A stretch of 64,000 nt of DNA from assembly GCA_030549495.1 (NCBI GenBank), contig JAUIRK010000627.1:248001-312000 (forward strand), in the 5' to 3' direction. This stretch comes from Nectonema munidae. Taxonomy: Eukaryota; Nematomorpha; Nectonematoida; Nectonematidae. How positions within the stretch are numbered: the stretch's first letter is position 1; each line of letters starts with the position of its first letter. Below, piece after piece: positions 23,601 to 36,122 of this stretch. The notes under the pieces are model-generated. The model ran no database searches. It saw only the letters and a list, made by a program, of their open reading frames with translations, and was not told the DNA's origin. A program made the translations under genes and the position numbers.

Positions 23601-26600
23601 TTTATGATTGTTGCCATACTGTCCAATTAGAACAGATGTTCTAAACAGGAAAGAGGTTGAAATTAAAGAGAGCAAATTTTTTAATGACTTAAACTGTTAA
23701 AAAGTTTTGATCAAAGTATTCATTTTCAATAAAGTTACACAAAAAATAATTTCTAAGTAAACTTTAAAGATGACATTATTGTTATGATAAGACGCTAATG
23801 GTACGATAGTGAAAGAGAAAATGAAAATAAACAATTGAGTGGTAAAACTCCATGGCTGATTCAAATTGGGATTCATAAAGCAGGCACTCCTTGGAATGAG
23901 ATGCCAACCTAGTTCTAGAATATGTTCTATTTGGTGTTAGGCACGTTATTGTTTACGCTGTTGGCTACGCAAACATGCAATAATGGTCGTCGCTCTTATG
24001 CCAAAAACGAAGAGTGGCTTTCTTTAACAAAAGTATCAGAAGGAATTGTGTTCAGCTTTAAATGAATCCATGAAAAAAGCTTTATTTTTGTGGTTCAATG
24101 AATCAACTTTTCATGGTGAAAGTGCAAACGATGATATTCTTACGGCAAAAACAAAGTGTTTTCGTGATGAACTAAATGTTTCAGAAAATTTCTCAAAAAA
24201 GGAACTCAGTGGATGCAAATAGTTAGTAAAGACGTTGGTAGTATGTAATTTGAATCCTATATTTTTGACAAAGAATAAAAGGCAATCACACATACAGCGG
24301 TTGCTATCCTTTTTCGTCTTAGACAAGTTCGTTAACTTCCTATTCCGTCTTAATACCATTCTTAGTTTGTCGTATCTTTCAAATATAAACTGTCAGCTAC
24401 TACTAGTTAAAATACGTTTCTAGAAAATGAATTATGAGATTTTAACTGGATAAAAAACTCTTGGATAGAAGAGTTTGAACATATTAATTTACTACTCAAA
24501 ATTTGGTATGCACTGTTTGGGGATTTTTTCGTCCTTTTTCAACCTCTTTTTTGCCGACATTCCACACATTTTTGCTGTAAGAAGAGAAATGATTTTGAAC
24601 TTCCAAATGCTTTGCTTGATTGGGCTTTGTCATAAAAGGTGTAGGAAATCATCCTTTGTAAATGTATTTGTTTGGGGGTAAACATATTTTGAGATAAAAG
24701 GTTTTAAAAACTAAATTATTGAAAAGTAATATGTTAAACGCAAAAATAACTTCAATATGTGTTTTTATCTTTAATACTTTAAAAAACTATATGTTTATTC
24801 GTTTCGGGTCTTTTATACAGAGTATATTTTAAGCCCGCTTGGAGACGCACCCGAAAGTTTGGGAAGCACAGCTCTTAATACTTTTGTCAGGACTCAAAAA
24901 TTTGTCATCAAGTTCAAAAAATGATTGAAACAAGCTACGATAGAAAATTACAAATAAACTGCTAACCTTGATAAAATTCTCACACGTTTTGCGTGTGATG
25001 TTGGAATACAGTTCTAAATTTAGTGGACCCAAATTGGTGAGAATCTGTAGATACGCCTTTTTCTTTACAAAAGAGTAGCGATAAACATCAACATCCATTT
25101 TCAATGCCTCTTGCCTGCTCTCTGGAGCACATCTGGTGGAAGTAAAACCAGCGGAAACATTACCAGAAGATAAATTTGAGGTTAAATCGGGAAAATTCGG
25201 ATTTGAATTGGAAACTGCAAAAAAATATTTAAAATATGACTAAAAAACTTTAAAAAGATCATTTTAAAAAAAATGAAACGTATTAAAACTAACCTTGATT
25301 AGTTTTAAAAGAATTAACAAACATTAAGGAATACTAGAAAAGTTTAGAAGTTCTTATAAACTTTGTAAATGATGATAAGCATAAAGTAACAAAAGATAAA
25401 CCTTTCATTCGTTTAAGATTTAAGTTTTTTTTGTGAAAATGTGCAAGCATAATTAATATGAAATAAAGAAAATAGAAACTACATTAGACCAATCAGTCAG
25501 TCGATTAGGATGTCAAATTTGGGCAAAGGAAATGAGGCTCCAGTAATATAGAAGAAGAAAATTAACATAGAAAAGTAAGATGAAATGGAACTTGAAATAA
25601 CGAATTGTTTACAAGCAGTGTTATGAATGAGAAAGTTAGGTGTTATCAACAAAATATAAAAATATTCTTCTTATGCAGCCCGTCCCCAGACTCTAAGTAC
25701 TAAGTAAATTGGGGGTACTTCAATATTTCAAGCCTAGAAGTTTTGCAAAAGAAAGCTATCCGTAGAGTTTTTAACTTAAAAAATAATGCACATACATCTA
25801 GCGTTTTTCAGAAAAATAAAATTCTTAAGGTACATGATATTTATGATAAACAATTATGTCTATATTTGTGGAAGGCATTACACGGTAATACGCCTAAGTT
25901 TCTAACTAATTGGTTTGTTTTTAATTATAAATATGAGAGTTATTATTTTAGAAATTTCAATGAAATGCAAATTCCTTATTATAATCTTAGAACCTCTCAC
26001 AACTGTTTAAAGTACAGATTTATCAAAAAATGGAACGACTTTCTCTTATCTTCTACTGATTTAAATACTCCCCTATCATCACTAAAACACAGGCTTACAC
26101 TTTTTTTATATCACAATATAACTTTATATGTACGGACTCTAATTATTTTGTTTGTAACAAAATTTGATACATAATAATATTATTGTAATTCTTTCATGTT
26201 ATACACATAAATACATACACATAATTTATACTTACACATAAAACTTCCCATTGTAATACATATATGCACATACATCTTTTTATTGTAAAATTTTTATCTA
26301 TTTTATATTATCTTACTACTTTTAGATATTACATTGCAAAATTTATGTTTGATTTATTGTATATCTCTAAGTACTTCTAATACGGCTTTTTGAGCTCTTG
26401 AAGTACTTTGCAATGTTAATGTTTTATATTGTTAACTTGCTAAATAAAATAAATAAAAAAAAAAATTAATTAAAATAAGTACAGGGGAAAGCAAACTGAT
26501 TTTAATGGGTCCGGACTATAAGAAGGTGAATACATTTATATATTTCAAGGGACAAAATAAATCCAAGAGAGGAGCCCCCCCCCTCCCCTCTTATCGACTG

Positions 26601-29600
26601 GTCTGTTTTCATGCATACCTAAGTGATTAAGCATTTCATCTTTTTTGTTTAAAATGCGGCCATTAGATTGAAAGTTGACGTAATTTATGAATGAGTTAAA
26701 AATAGAAAAAGTTTGGGGACGCGTAATGAAGATAATCTGTAATGAAAAAATTACCAGAAGGTTTGTTAGTAGAATTGTAAACACCAATTTGTTCATCCTT
26801 GAACTCATACGTATCACTCAGTTCAAGCAAAGAGGAGGAAGTTTCATTGTTCAAGCAATTGATATAAAATGAAGGATCAACTTTCCCGTTTTTAGTCAAA
26901 GGAACTTTCAATTTATTTCTAAAATATTTTTAAAAGGAAATCATTTTATGATAGAATATTTTTTCTCAGAATGTTTTTTGTTCAGAAAATAAAATATTTT
27001 AATTTTCTTATTACAATTAAATCTTTCTTTGATAATGCATACATGAATCTTCGCATAAATACTTAATCTAACACTTTTTTCAGTCAATATCGCACCCAAA
27101 GGGAAGAATAATAATCTTCCATAGCCGGACAGATGATAATGATAGTCACGATTGGGAATCGAACCCAGACCATGTGGATCAATACCCTAAGCTCCTACCA
27201 CTCATCTGCCGACTTAAGAGTAAAAAATAAATTGTAGAAAGCACAAACACGTAAAAGGATAAAGTGACGCCTCTTTTGTAGAAGAAACGAACTATAGACT
27301 CGGATTAAAAACTCCTATTTTGAAAAAAATCTTAATCCGTTATTGCACTCTCGTTAGAGAAGTTTATACTCTAAGAGTATAGTTAAGTTATTTTACAATA
27401 AGTGTCTTTTTCTTACTCTTTGCATATTTTGTATTCCTCAATCTGGGCACAAGTGTCAAAAGCGTTGCTCTAGAGATAGACACTATAGCATTGATTATTA
27501 TTATTTATAAATTTTTAGAAGTTGAAAAAGGTAAAAAAAATTGACATAAAAGAGAAAAACCATTATTTTAAATATATTCAGAAAAAAATATCGCATGATT
27601 GATAATTTAACCCATTAAGCCCCAATGCTCCCATTTGGGAACATAAGTAATTTCATCTTCGTCTGCTTTTTTCAATGACTTTGAATATAAATCGTCTGCG
27701 TTTTTTAGATATCGTCTGATTTCTATGGTACTTAATGGGTTAAAAAGGGGGAACATATCCAGACATCTATTTCAAATGCAGAGTCGAGCCAGTCCTGTAC
27801 AAATTTTTCACATACCAACATGTTTGGCAGTGAAACCTTTCGTTTAATCAAACAACGAAATTTATAATGTATACAACATAAGCACATAATCCAAGCGGAT
27901 GCGCATTTGAGAATTTTATTTTTGGTGGATGCGTATATCATAATTGCTATATTCTAAGCAAACGCAAGTTCTATACTTCTTAAAAATTTAGAGAGAAGAT
28001 GTCAATGTATATATGTGTGATTATCATAAAGACGTACTTATCACAAAAATTTAGGATAAAGCAAAAATTGAAAAATTCCGAAAAAACTTTGCGGTATATA
28101 GAAAAAAGAAGGATGTTTCAAAATTGCCGATACGGATGTTTAACCCATTTACGACCAATGTTCCCAAAACGACCAGAATAATCAGACGTTATCTAATGTA
28201 AAGGAGAAGAATCATTTTCAATCTGAAGCGATGATTCGCTATTGTTTCTACACAATGCGTGAGGTATCACTGTAGGAGAGCTGATGCTGTATTGTTTTTC
28301 GTTATATATTGTGTACTCACTGCAACAGAGCACCAGTTAGCACCTAGCAAGCTTCCATTCTAGAAACTTTTGTATTCTGGAAACAAACTTCTGGAAGCTT
28401 CCTTACAAAAGGCTAACCATGAGCCACGTGCAAGGCTATCAATGAGCCAAAAGAAGATACCACAGAAGTTAGATCCAGAAAGCCATACAATTTGAATTTA
28501 AATAAAGTTTTCTTACTACGCTTACGTTCAGCGTTACACATGGTATTCTGAATTAATACATATTGAAAACAAAAACAGAAAAAATGGTAACCCTAACCCT
28601 ATTAGAAATGAATTGATTTTATTATAAGCGATCAAATTGCCACTAAAATTAAAATTAAAAAAAAGTAAAATAAAAAAAGCAAAATAAAAAAGTAAGCAAA
28701 ATCAACTAGAAAATAAAAGGTAAAGTAGAGAATCACATACACTACTTTCCGTATAGGTCAGATTCATTAATTATATTCATATAATATATCGATGTGAGTC
28801 TACGTGTAAAATATGATAGTTATTCTCTGTTAGTAAAAGTTGAGATAGGTATTCTCCCTAACCAGTTTATACGTCAAAACTCAATTTTGGGGTGATAAAA
28901 AGCCTGCTTTACCATCAAGTATTTAATTAAGAGAAGCAGTTTGTTTATTCCTTCACTAAGCTAAACAGAAGCTTAGCATGCAATTGGGCGAACTCAATGA
29001 ATCTTAATACTGGAATATACGGCCATGATTGATTAGCAGAGCTTGAATAATCCGAAAATTTTTAATATACTTTGATTTAAAGATTGAACATATTGAGCTT
29101 TCGACTCAGACACTCAATTTTTTCAAAATCTTCATTAGGCATCCCCAAAGTAGTGAAAAGTATTATGCTTGAAGCTTTTCTTTCAAACTGTTTTCACGGT
29201 TGTCAAATCACTTGTATTTTTGATTTGTTCCAGTGCGCAAGATTCTATCTTGCTTTTTTTATTTTTGACGTCTCAACCAAGATCAAAGCGTCGTCTCCCA
29301 GAAATTAATGGAAAAATTAAAAGAGAAGTAAAAACGGAAAAACAACTCAAAAACAAATTTCATCCGATAGTGAAAAAAATTTGAGACACTCGATCAAGAA
29401 TCTACGGTTTGCCGATAACTTCAATTTATTTTAAAGCGTAAATAGAAAAATGCCAGCAAACGAAAGCAGTTAAAGAACAAAGAAAGATTTTTATAACTCA
29501 ATACTTTTGTTCAGTTTTTATAAATAAATTTATTAACTTTGAAATATTTTTCCTTATAGTTTACCAATGTGACCGAATTATTCAATCATGACTGTATATT

Positions 29601-32600
29601 ATTAGGAATATGTGCCAAAAATAGAACATATCCTTTTACCAATGCTGATTACCACATATATCCAGAAATCATACGAACAAATTAAGAAAAATCTAAATGC
29701 ACAAATAGCAATATTATATTGATTCCACGATCTTTGGGCAATTCATCATTCATTTACTTACTTATAAATGTGAAAATTAACCATAAATTATTATTATTAA
29801 TTACTATCGCACTTGCATATGTCCACCTAATTTAATAAACGAAATTTTTTATTGGTTCTCAAAGATTAATCGTGTGCTTTTTTCTTTCAATGAGTTTTTA
29901 TATGACTTAAAGAAGACGATTTTTATTTCATTGGACCCTGGTGCCCCATTGGGTCTGAAAGGGTTCTATGAAATAAATTTATGACTTTGTTTTACTCGCT
30001 AACAAAAAAATTAGGGATAACTTGAAGATCTGTCACCTCAGAATTGAAAAGTGTGAAGGATATTCAGGTACCAAGCCATCTAATAGTCATTGAAATCAGA
30101 TATATGCCTGATGTGCCTCACATAATCATATGATGGCTTGATGTCCTTGTTCTATGCTGTTGTTAGCATAATAAAAAACAAATTTCACTTTATTAGAAAC
30201 ATCTGGGTTAAGCGATCTTCGTATGAATAATTTTTGAGTGACGGATCTTGAGGTGGAGATCTTAATGTGACGGATGTCGTCTATACCGACTATTCGGCAA
30301 AAAGGCCATATGACATTCTATCAAGTGATGGCTTCAAATCCTGATCTAAGTAAGTATGTAAAAAAAGAGAAAACAAATTATTATTTTTTAACCAACCACT
30401 TTAGTCTATCATTACCTTATTTCTATATGTGAATAAATAAGAGAGTAAAGGTAAAGGTGGGGTGTTTTCATCGAGAAGGTACAATTGCGCCGAATGCATC
30501 AAACTATAAGGAAAGTAGGCTTGATGCGAGATCGAACCCAAGACCTTGAGTTATCTAGACCCAGTATCCAACAAACCTTACTCACGCCCCCAAAGAAAAA
30601 TAATTGTGAATGGAAATACCACAAAACTGATTAATCATATGGATTGATAAATCCCCAGCTTAGTTGTATTCTATATGATAGAACAAAGGATTAAAATATA
30701 CAAATAGAATACATACATACAGTCGATATAGCCAAAACTCTAGGATTAGATTTAAATAATTTGTGAGTTTGAAAATTTTAACTAAATTTTACAATAAAAT
30801 TTTCCATATTAAATTCAGCTAGAAATAGAAAAATTCATTCAAGCAATGTAATCATTCGTTGTTAGGGTTACGTGTGAACGAATTCTTAATGCTTTACTGG
30901 GTGTCAAAATTTTTTGAATATCTAAAATTCGTTGAGACAAAATTATTATGCAAAAAAATTACTGAATATGGAAGAAATTTTTTGTGGAGAATTTTTCTGG
31001 TTGATTTGGATCTTGTAAAGTGATAACATCTTTTTTCGAGAATGCCTGATCTGTTAATAAGTCTTTATAGTTGTTTAATTTGACATTCAAACGATCGACA
31101 GCGGAAAATGAAAAGACGTTTCCTGTAGTCTTGATTGCTACTATATGAGTTTCTTCATTAAATATCTGAATAAAAAAGTTTTAGTTATATCTATGATCTG
31201 CTCGTCTACACACCATGTGTCAATCGCCGTGCCAGATTTAGACAAAGTGCAATTTCACATCTTCAATGTTTTGAGTATATCAATCGATGTATACCATTTT
31301 TTGTTTGGGCCCTCTAGTACAAAAAAATAGGCTTAGAACCACAAGACTTTAACACCGCCATTTTGGCGGAAAGACTCACCCTTTTTACATTTCATGGTTA
31401 AAAAATTTAGCTCAGATCTTCACAACTTCTCCACGTTTTAGAAGTCATATTCAAAAACATTCTTTTTACAAACCAGTGAAAATTCCTGTGATAACATGGC
31501 TAATCAATATCGTTTATTCCAAGCGAGTATATCGGGAAAAAGTGAATTTAAATCTGGCCATTTTAAATAGAAATTGAAGGTTTAAAATTTTTGGAAGAAA
31601 TATTCTACAAACTTTAAATTTATATAAATTAGCAATTCCAATCCCTAAGTTATACTCTAAAAATTACATGAAAACGAAATTATTTGCACTAAGTTTTATT
31701 AACAAAAATTTTTAAGCAAAGTGTAAAAACATTGCCAACTATTCTAAGAAATCTTGATAAAAAAACTAAAACATTAAATAAAACGAATATCAAACAGATA
31801 AAGAACTTGAATGTTTAAATTAGCCCCGTCGCCCACTTCAAGTATGTGGGGGGAGGGGCAAAACTTATCAAGAGGAGGGGACAAAACTGATTTTAATGGG
31901 GCCGGGAATATAAGAAAGTGTATTAATTTATATATTTCAGAGGAGTTTCAGATGGGCAAAATAAATGCCGCGGAGACTAGCTCCCTTGCCCCCCCCCTCC
32001 TTATCGATGGGCTTGGTTACAGTAAGTAAATAAGGATAAACATTTAAAGCTTTAAATTATAGAGTTCTTATATAGTTATGTGCTATAAAAAATATTAGCC
32101 TCGATGAAAAATGTATGGGCTCTTATTCAAATGACTGGTTACATTACTGCCTCGGATCAAATATAGCTCAAATGGGCATTACTATAACAAATAAGTTTTT
32201 TTTAAATTACTATAACAAAGAAGTTTGGCTAATTGACAATAATATAAAATCCAGAAAATTAAAAATTTCCCCTGGAAATCACATCGAGAGGAGGGCCGTC
32301 CCTCACTGGATATGCGCCCCTGATATAAAGCTAGTAAGTAAACATATATTTTAATGCCTCAGTTGGCCTCTCTAAATATAAATAAATATAACATAAAGAT
32401 TAAAAATAGATTATTTCCATCCTTATTATAAAAAGTATCAAATAAAATAGGCAGGAAAATTTAGCTATATTGTAATTGAATGAATATTCAAAAAGACGAT
32501 TTTTACATCGTTCTCTTCAAATTGTTATTATATCAATTCATACACAAAGCAAACTGTACTTTAAGAAAATATCAAATTATCTAAAAATTACAAAGGATTG

Positions 32601-32991
32601 TCTCCCGTGTTCAAATGCATATATATTTATTTATGAAAAAATAAAAACTAAATGTTACTTTATATGTGATTGGGCAATGAAACTTTTTCTCAGCATTCTT
32701 GTGAAATTTTAAGAGAATAAGATTTTTTAAATTCAAGGATTTTCCTGTTACAGGATGAAATTTATTATTTTTGGCAAATTCTAATAAATTAGAAAATTCA
32801 AAAACAAAGCCATCTTCGAAACAAACTGGAAATTCAAAAGGTTGAAACGATAATGCACAACAATTGAAAGGAAGTCTATTTTGCTTGGCCTTATATTCAT
32901 TGTTACTTCTTACTTTTTTGCCACCATATAACTGAACCCATTCAGTTGATGTAACATATAATTTATCAGATTGATGTTGTTTTTTACCCAT
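20287..32991 (-). CDS. PPIL2: U-box peptidyl-prolyl cis-trans isomerase-like 2 (cyclophilin)
   Basis: Seven exons: 32991-32659, 31165-30963, 26918-26755, 25214-24967, 22618-22432, 21742-21570 and 20607-20287. All phases join and give 542 residues, close to the 520 of the human protein. Residues 1-12 ([12 protein letters not shown]) match the family start. About 35-108 form the U-box (E2-binding, no zinc ligands). About 112-180 match the PPIL2 central region ([25 protein letters not shown]). The cyclophilin domain spans about 280-434, with [19 protein letters not shown] (catalytic Arg330), SQFFITF and [13 protein letters not shown]. CypA Trp121 is replaced by His396. The C-terminus ends FSNW*, like the human FSSW. 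The family is nuclear and spliceosome-associated, with ubiquitin-ligase activity. A polyA signal follows the stop. Introns reach about 4 kb and carry LINE, SINE and Tigger relics. Confidence 0.93.
21570..21742 (-). CDS. PPIL2: PPIL2 exon 6 (cyclophilin core)
   Basis: The 173-nt exon has acceptor TTTTTAG and donor [24 protein letters not shown] and [17 protein letters not shown] are the C-terminal cyclophilin strands. The residue at the CypA Trp121 position is His (CNHLDKKH). Confidence 0.94.
22432..22618 (-). CDS. PPIL2: PPIL2 exon 5 (cyclophilin active site)
   Basis: The 187-nt exon encodes [19 protein letters not shown] through [16 protein letters not shown] to GIVSMANEG. It contains the catalytic arginine and the most conserved cyclophilin block. 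The donor is AAG|GTAATC. Confidence 0.95.
23960..24215 (+). mobile_element. Pogo/Tigger transposase fragment (CENP-B-like)
   Basis: [39 protein letters not shown] matches the CENP-B/Tc5 DNA-binding part of Tigger transposases (ALYLWF...G..IS...L..KA..). Preceding [14 protein letters not shown] may belong to it. Short and broken; it lies in PPIL2 intron 4. Confidence 0.5.
24967..25214 (-). CDS. PPIL2: PPIL2 exon 4 (linker, start of cyclophilin domain)
   Basis: The 248-nt exon has acceptor TTTTTGCAG and donor [21 protein letters not shown] matches the human [31 protein letters not shown] and [10 protein letters not shown] begin the isomerase fold. Confidence 0.92.
25680..26465 (+). mobile_element. 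LINE 3' end, 5'-truncated
   Basis: [38 protein letters not shown] and [17 protein letters not shown] match the C-terminus of CR1/Rex/Daphne-like LINE reverse transcriptases. The ORF is open for 143 codons, so it is relatively young. A 3' tail of AAATAAA repeats ends near 26465. It lies in PPIL2 intron 3. Confidence 0.7.
26480..26612. repeat. Dispersed repeat related to 31825-32005
   Basis: Shorter copy of the element described at 31825, directly downstream of the LINE tail at 26465. Confidence 0.65.
26755..26918 (-). CDS. PPIL2: PPIL2 exon 3
   Basis: The exon is 164 nt (acceptor ATTTTAG, donor TG|GTAATT). [19 protein letters not shown] corresponds to the human NNMKIIDPDEEKAKQDPSYY region. 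The rest is poorly conserved, as in other species. Confidence 0.82.
27085..27220 (-). mobile_element. tRNA-derived SINE (family 1)
   Basis: The minus strand has a box-A-like GGCAGATGAGTGGTAGG and box B GGGTTCGATTCCC with tRNA spacing, then an unrelated tail. It lies in PPIL2 intron 2. Confidence 0.5.
27611..27739. mobile_element. piggyBac-like MITE, third copy (inverted)
   Basis: The same 129-bp family in opposite orientation, with TTAA on both sides. It lies in PPIL2 intron 2. Confidence 0.72.
27860..28140. repeat. Dispersed repeat, copy 1
   Basis: ATGCGTATATCATAATTGCT, TTTAGAGAGAAGATGTCAAT and AAAAAGAAGGATGTTTC also occur at 43700-43890 in the same order. No coding is recognised. Confidence 0.75.
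28144..28230. mobile_element. piggyBac-like MITE relative, partial
   Basis: TTAA then CCCATTTACGACCAATGTTC and ACGACCAGAATAATCAGACG. The right end is not found. Confidence 0.4.
30445..30595 (-). mobile_element. tRNA-derived SINE (family 2)
   Basis: GTGAGTAAGGTTTGTTGGA and box B GGGTTCGATC, then a body ending in a CTTTACCTTT-type tail. The same family as 44295 and 54893. Confidence 0.6.
30963..31165 (-). CDS. PPIL2: PPIL2 exon 2
   Basis: Acceptor TTTATTCAG and donor CA|GTAATT bound 203 nt encoding [20 protein letters not shown]... to NFFHIQ. This matches the segment after the U-box in animal PPIL2. Confidence 0.9.
31825..32005. repeat. Dispersed repeat related to 26480-26610
   Basis: ACTGATTTTAATGGGGCCGG, TTTATATATTTCAG and a CCCCCCCCTCC run followed by TTATCGATGG match 26495-26600 (ACTGATTTTAATGGGTCCGG, CCCCCCCCTCCCC, TTATCGACTGG). 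Confidence 0.7.
32659..32991 (-). CDS. PPIL2: PPIL2 exon 1 (start, U-box)
   Basis: Codons 1-111 run from MGKKQHQ to FHCPITYK and end AAA|GTAACA in phase 0. The [18 protein letters not shown] segment is the family's U-box entry, and [18 protein letters not shown] is its end. The Met at 32991 was chosen because MGKxQHQ is the conserved N-terminus. Confidence 0.92.
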
Positions 32992-33349
32992 AATAAGGAA
33001 AATATGTATACATTTAAAAACTTGGATATAATTTTTCTTTCAAAAATCTGTAATTTTTAACTATTCAAAATTTTCGTTTATATGCTGACCAATATATAGA
33101 AGACTTACAATTTCTTGAGTTATTTTTCTTTTATTTTATATTCTTTCTAATAATTTGTTTTTATTTCTTCCTTTTTTTTTAACTGTAGTCAAATTTACTC
33201 AACGGAGAAAATTTCTTACCCTAAAAGATCCAAGCCTAACGCACAAAATAATCGCCATCAATTAATAGGAAAGTTAAAACAACTTATAAATTAATATATC
33301 ATGAAATATACCGGCTCCCAAAATGATAAAACAAAAATAAAATCCGGTT

Positions 33350-33592
33350 GACATCAATTGTGAATCATCCCTAATGTGAATTTTTTCATATTACATAACG
33401 CAAATTATTAAAATTTCAACTCCCCCTCCCCTTGTAACGCACATATTACACTTTCATTACTCCCGCACCCTACATATACTTTACCACTTCAACAAACTCT
33501 TGTATTTGAAATCAACGCCCCCTTTTTCCTTAATATCCCATTTTTATAGCTAACAGGGAAGCTTTTTCTGAAAACCCTTGAATTACATTCTA
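33350..33592. repeat. Dispersed repeat, copy 1
   Basis: About 240 bp beginning GTGAATCATCCCTAATGTG, C-rich (CCCCCTCCCC, CTTGTAACGC). It closely matches 35885-36122 in the same orientation. It resembles MITEs with ATTACGTAACGC motifs; no coding. Confidence 0.75.
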
Positions 33593-34075
33593 ATTGCTAT
33601 TAACCCAAATAAAAAAAAATACAGATTAAAAAAAATGAAAGTGAATCAAAATGCAACAGTGTTGCTTAATTTTGAAGGGGAAAATAAAAAAACATCAGCA
33701 CATAATATTTTAAAATTTGAATTTTATACTTGTCAATTAAAAAGCAATTAAGCTTAGGTTTTTAATTAGAAATATAAAGGTTTAAATGATAAAGAAAATT
33801 TTGATTAAATAAATTTTTGTAAGGGTATGACTTTTTACCCAAATACACAGAAATATAATTTTTTTTTTTTACAAATAAGAACTTGAAATAAAAAATATAT
33901 TAGATAAATGCTTGAAATAAAAAGATACACAGATATTTAAGTATGAATGAGGACTAGCAATAGAGTATTGTTATATATTTTTATGTCTTCCATTTTCTTG
34001 CCAGGCTACAAATATAATTAATTTAATTTAAAAATTACTATTATAAAAGAATTATATATTTACAAATAATTATTA

Positions 34076-34282
34076 TGAGCCTCAATGATTGTTAGGGTGT
34101 ACCTCTCGGCTTAACAGTTGAAGGTCAGGGGTTCGATCCCCAAGGCTCCCAAATCTAAAAACAAATTCACAAAAACTGTGATTAACCATCTTAAGCATAA
34201 TGCGAGCATATAGCCTTACGGTTGAAAGTGCTTTGATATCTCAAACCAATATTTTTATTGCCTTATGGGAGAAAGTGGTATT
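34076..34282 (+). mobile_element. tRNA-derived SINE (family 3) or tRNA pseudogene
   Basis: GAGCCT at 34079 pairs with AGGCTC at 34143, and GGGGTTCGATCCCC is a good T-arm/box B, giving a tRNA-like fold. An unrelated tail with TATCTCAAACC follows. The anticodon arm is poor, so a functional tRNA is unlikely. Confidence 0.5.
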
Positions 34283-35884
34283 ATATTCAAGCAACCAAAT
34301 AAATAATCAAGTTATTATTTTTATTTTTTTAATTCAATTTCAAATTAATAACTTATTTTAATTTTATGCTGAGAATAATTCTTCTATATATGATGTAGAT
34401 CGATCTTTCAATTAAATATATATTTATAAGCGACTCTTACCTTTAATATATATTTAGTGTGATTGAACTTTTGTGTAATTGTATATTTACTTTTATGTAA
34501 ATTATTGTGCAAGTACAAATGTTAAATAGTGCAAATCAAATAAATTTCTTTCTTTATTAATCTAAAAAAAATTTTATTATGCAAAATACATTAAAATTGT
34601 TTATGCAGACGTAAGAATAAATACATTATCCGTTAAAAAGGCACTGGCAAATACAATTTTTTAACTTGAAAATCTCTCTTTACCCATATCACCAGACGGG
34701 ATTAAGTAATTTGATATACAAATCAAGATATCTGCGTCAAAACTATATAGTATATATAAAATAGGAAGCCAGATGAAGATCAAGATAGTAAATTACCCTC
34801 TGTACGAATTTTTGTATGTCTTTGGATAAAAACCCATCATAAATATTAATTTCTGTTTCACGTAAATTTTCGGTATTTCCTCAACTTCATAATGTAAGAT
34901 ATTCTGTTTTCTTTATGGGAAAATATTCTAAACATGGGAAAATATATTTTTTAGCTTATATACTTTTCATATTTTTCTAGGATAATGGAGATTAAATATA
35001 AATTACATTCGACTAAATTATCTATGTGATTATTATCTCTGCTATAATAAAAATCGTTTATAACCAATTCGATATGGTAAACAATTTTGATCAATCAAGA
35101 CTTCTAGATTTCCTTTATAAATTATTTTCTAATCGATAAAAATTCCATAAAAAAATGTAATTAATTAAGATTTCAATTAAATAATTTTTGATAAGGTTAA
35201 TAAGATGATTGAAACATGTTAGATTGAGAAAACGCAAGATGCATCTATACTGATGTACCTGAAATACAATATATCAAAACATATCACGAAGATCAAAAGG
35301 TGAAAATTTCGAAATCAGAATCAATTTATTTGTTTTTTTCAAAATATAAATAAATGTTGAATCACTTCTATCTTTATTATAGAATAAAGTGCCATCCAAT
35401 ATTCAAATGAATCTTGTAATTCGACAAAAATTGCCAATCTATATACGAAAAACCATCTTTATTGAGGAAGTTGACAGCTGGAGCGAAAATTGATTTCATA
35501 AGACTTCAAAAAAATAATCAAGGCATTATCATAAGAAGGATTTATCAATTTTATATAAATAATAACGTTAAGATGATATGGTATGTCTTAAGCAGACTAA
35601 ATTTAATTGTTCGGTACATTTGAATTTTAACTTCCTTAAAAGGTTTTACTATCATTTAAATTTCTAAAAATGATATAATCTAATATCTAATACGATCAGT
35701 ATATGCAATTTCATTAAGTAAGTAGTGGTCAATACTTTTTCTCTATCTATGGTCAGGGAGCGTTCAGAAGTGATATCAAAAATATTTTTGACATCCTCAA
35801 TACAACTGTTTACTATATTTTCTCTTATTTATTGGATATTGTCAACTTTTCGCCGCGTACCCCTTTGAGGTCCCGTTTGACATC

Positions 35885-36122
35885 TCATTGTGAATCATCC
35901 CTAATGTGAATTTATTTCATATTACGTAACGCGAAATTATTGAAATTTCAAATCCCCCTTCCCTTGTAACGCACATGTAACACTTTCATTACTTCCGCAC
36001 CCTACCTGTCCTTTGCCACTTCAACAAACTCTTGTATTTGAAATCACCGTCCCCTTTTCCCTCAATATCCCATTTTTATAGCAAATAGGAAACTTTTTCT
36101 GAAAACCCTTGAATCACATTTA
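35885..36122. repeat. Dispersed repeat, copy 2
   Basis: Same unit as 33350-33592, with roughly one change per ten bases. The 2.3 kb between them is unrelated A/T-rich sequence without ORFs. Confidence 0.75.

Noticed and set aside
26545-26872. ORFs on both strands next to PPIL2 exon 3
   Set aside because: They are frame shadows and read-through of exon 3 and the neighbouring repeat.
28240-28560. GC-richer patch that might be a solo terminal repeat of a retroelement
   Set aside because: No paired copy, clear ends or target duplication is visible in the window, so no family call is supported.
29084-29384. Overlapping ORFs on plus strand, and a minus-strand frame with [17 protein letters not shown]
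   Set aside because: The minus frame looks slightly protein-like but lacks splice sites and sits in a PPIL2 intron; too weak to annotate.
34079-34150. Functional tRNA gene
   Set aside because: The acceptor and T-arm pair, but the anticodon arm is poor and the sequence continues into a SINE-like tail.
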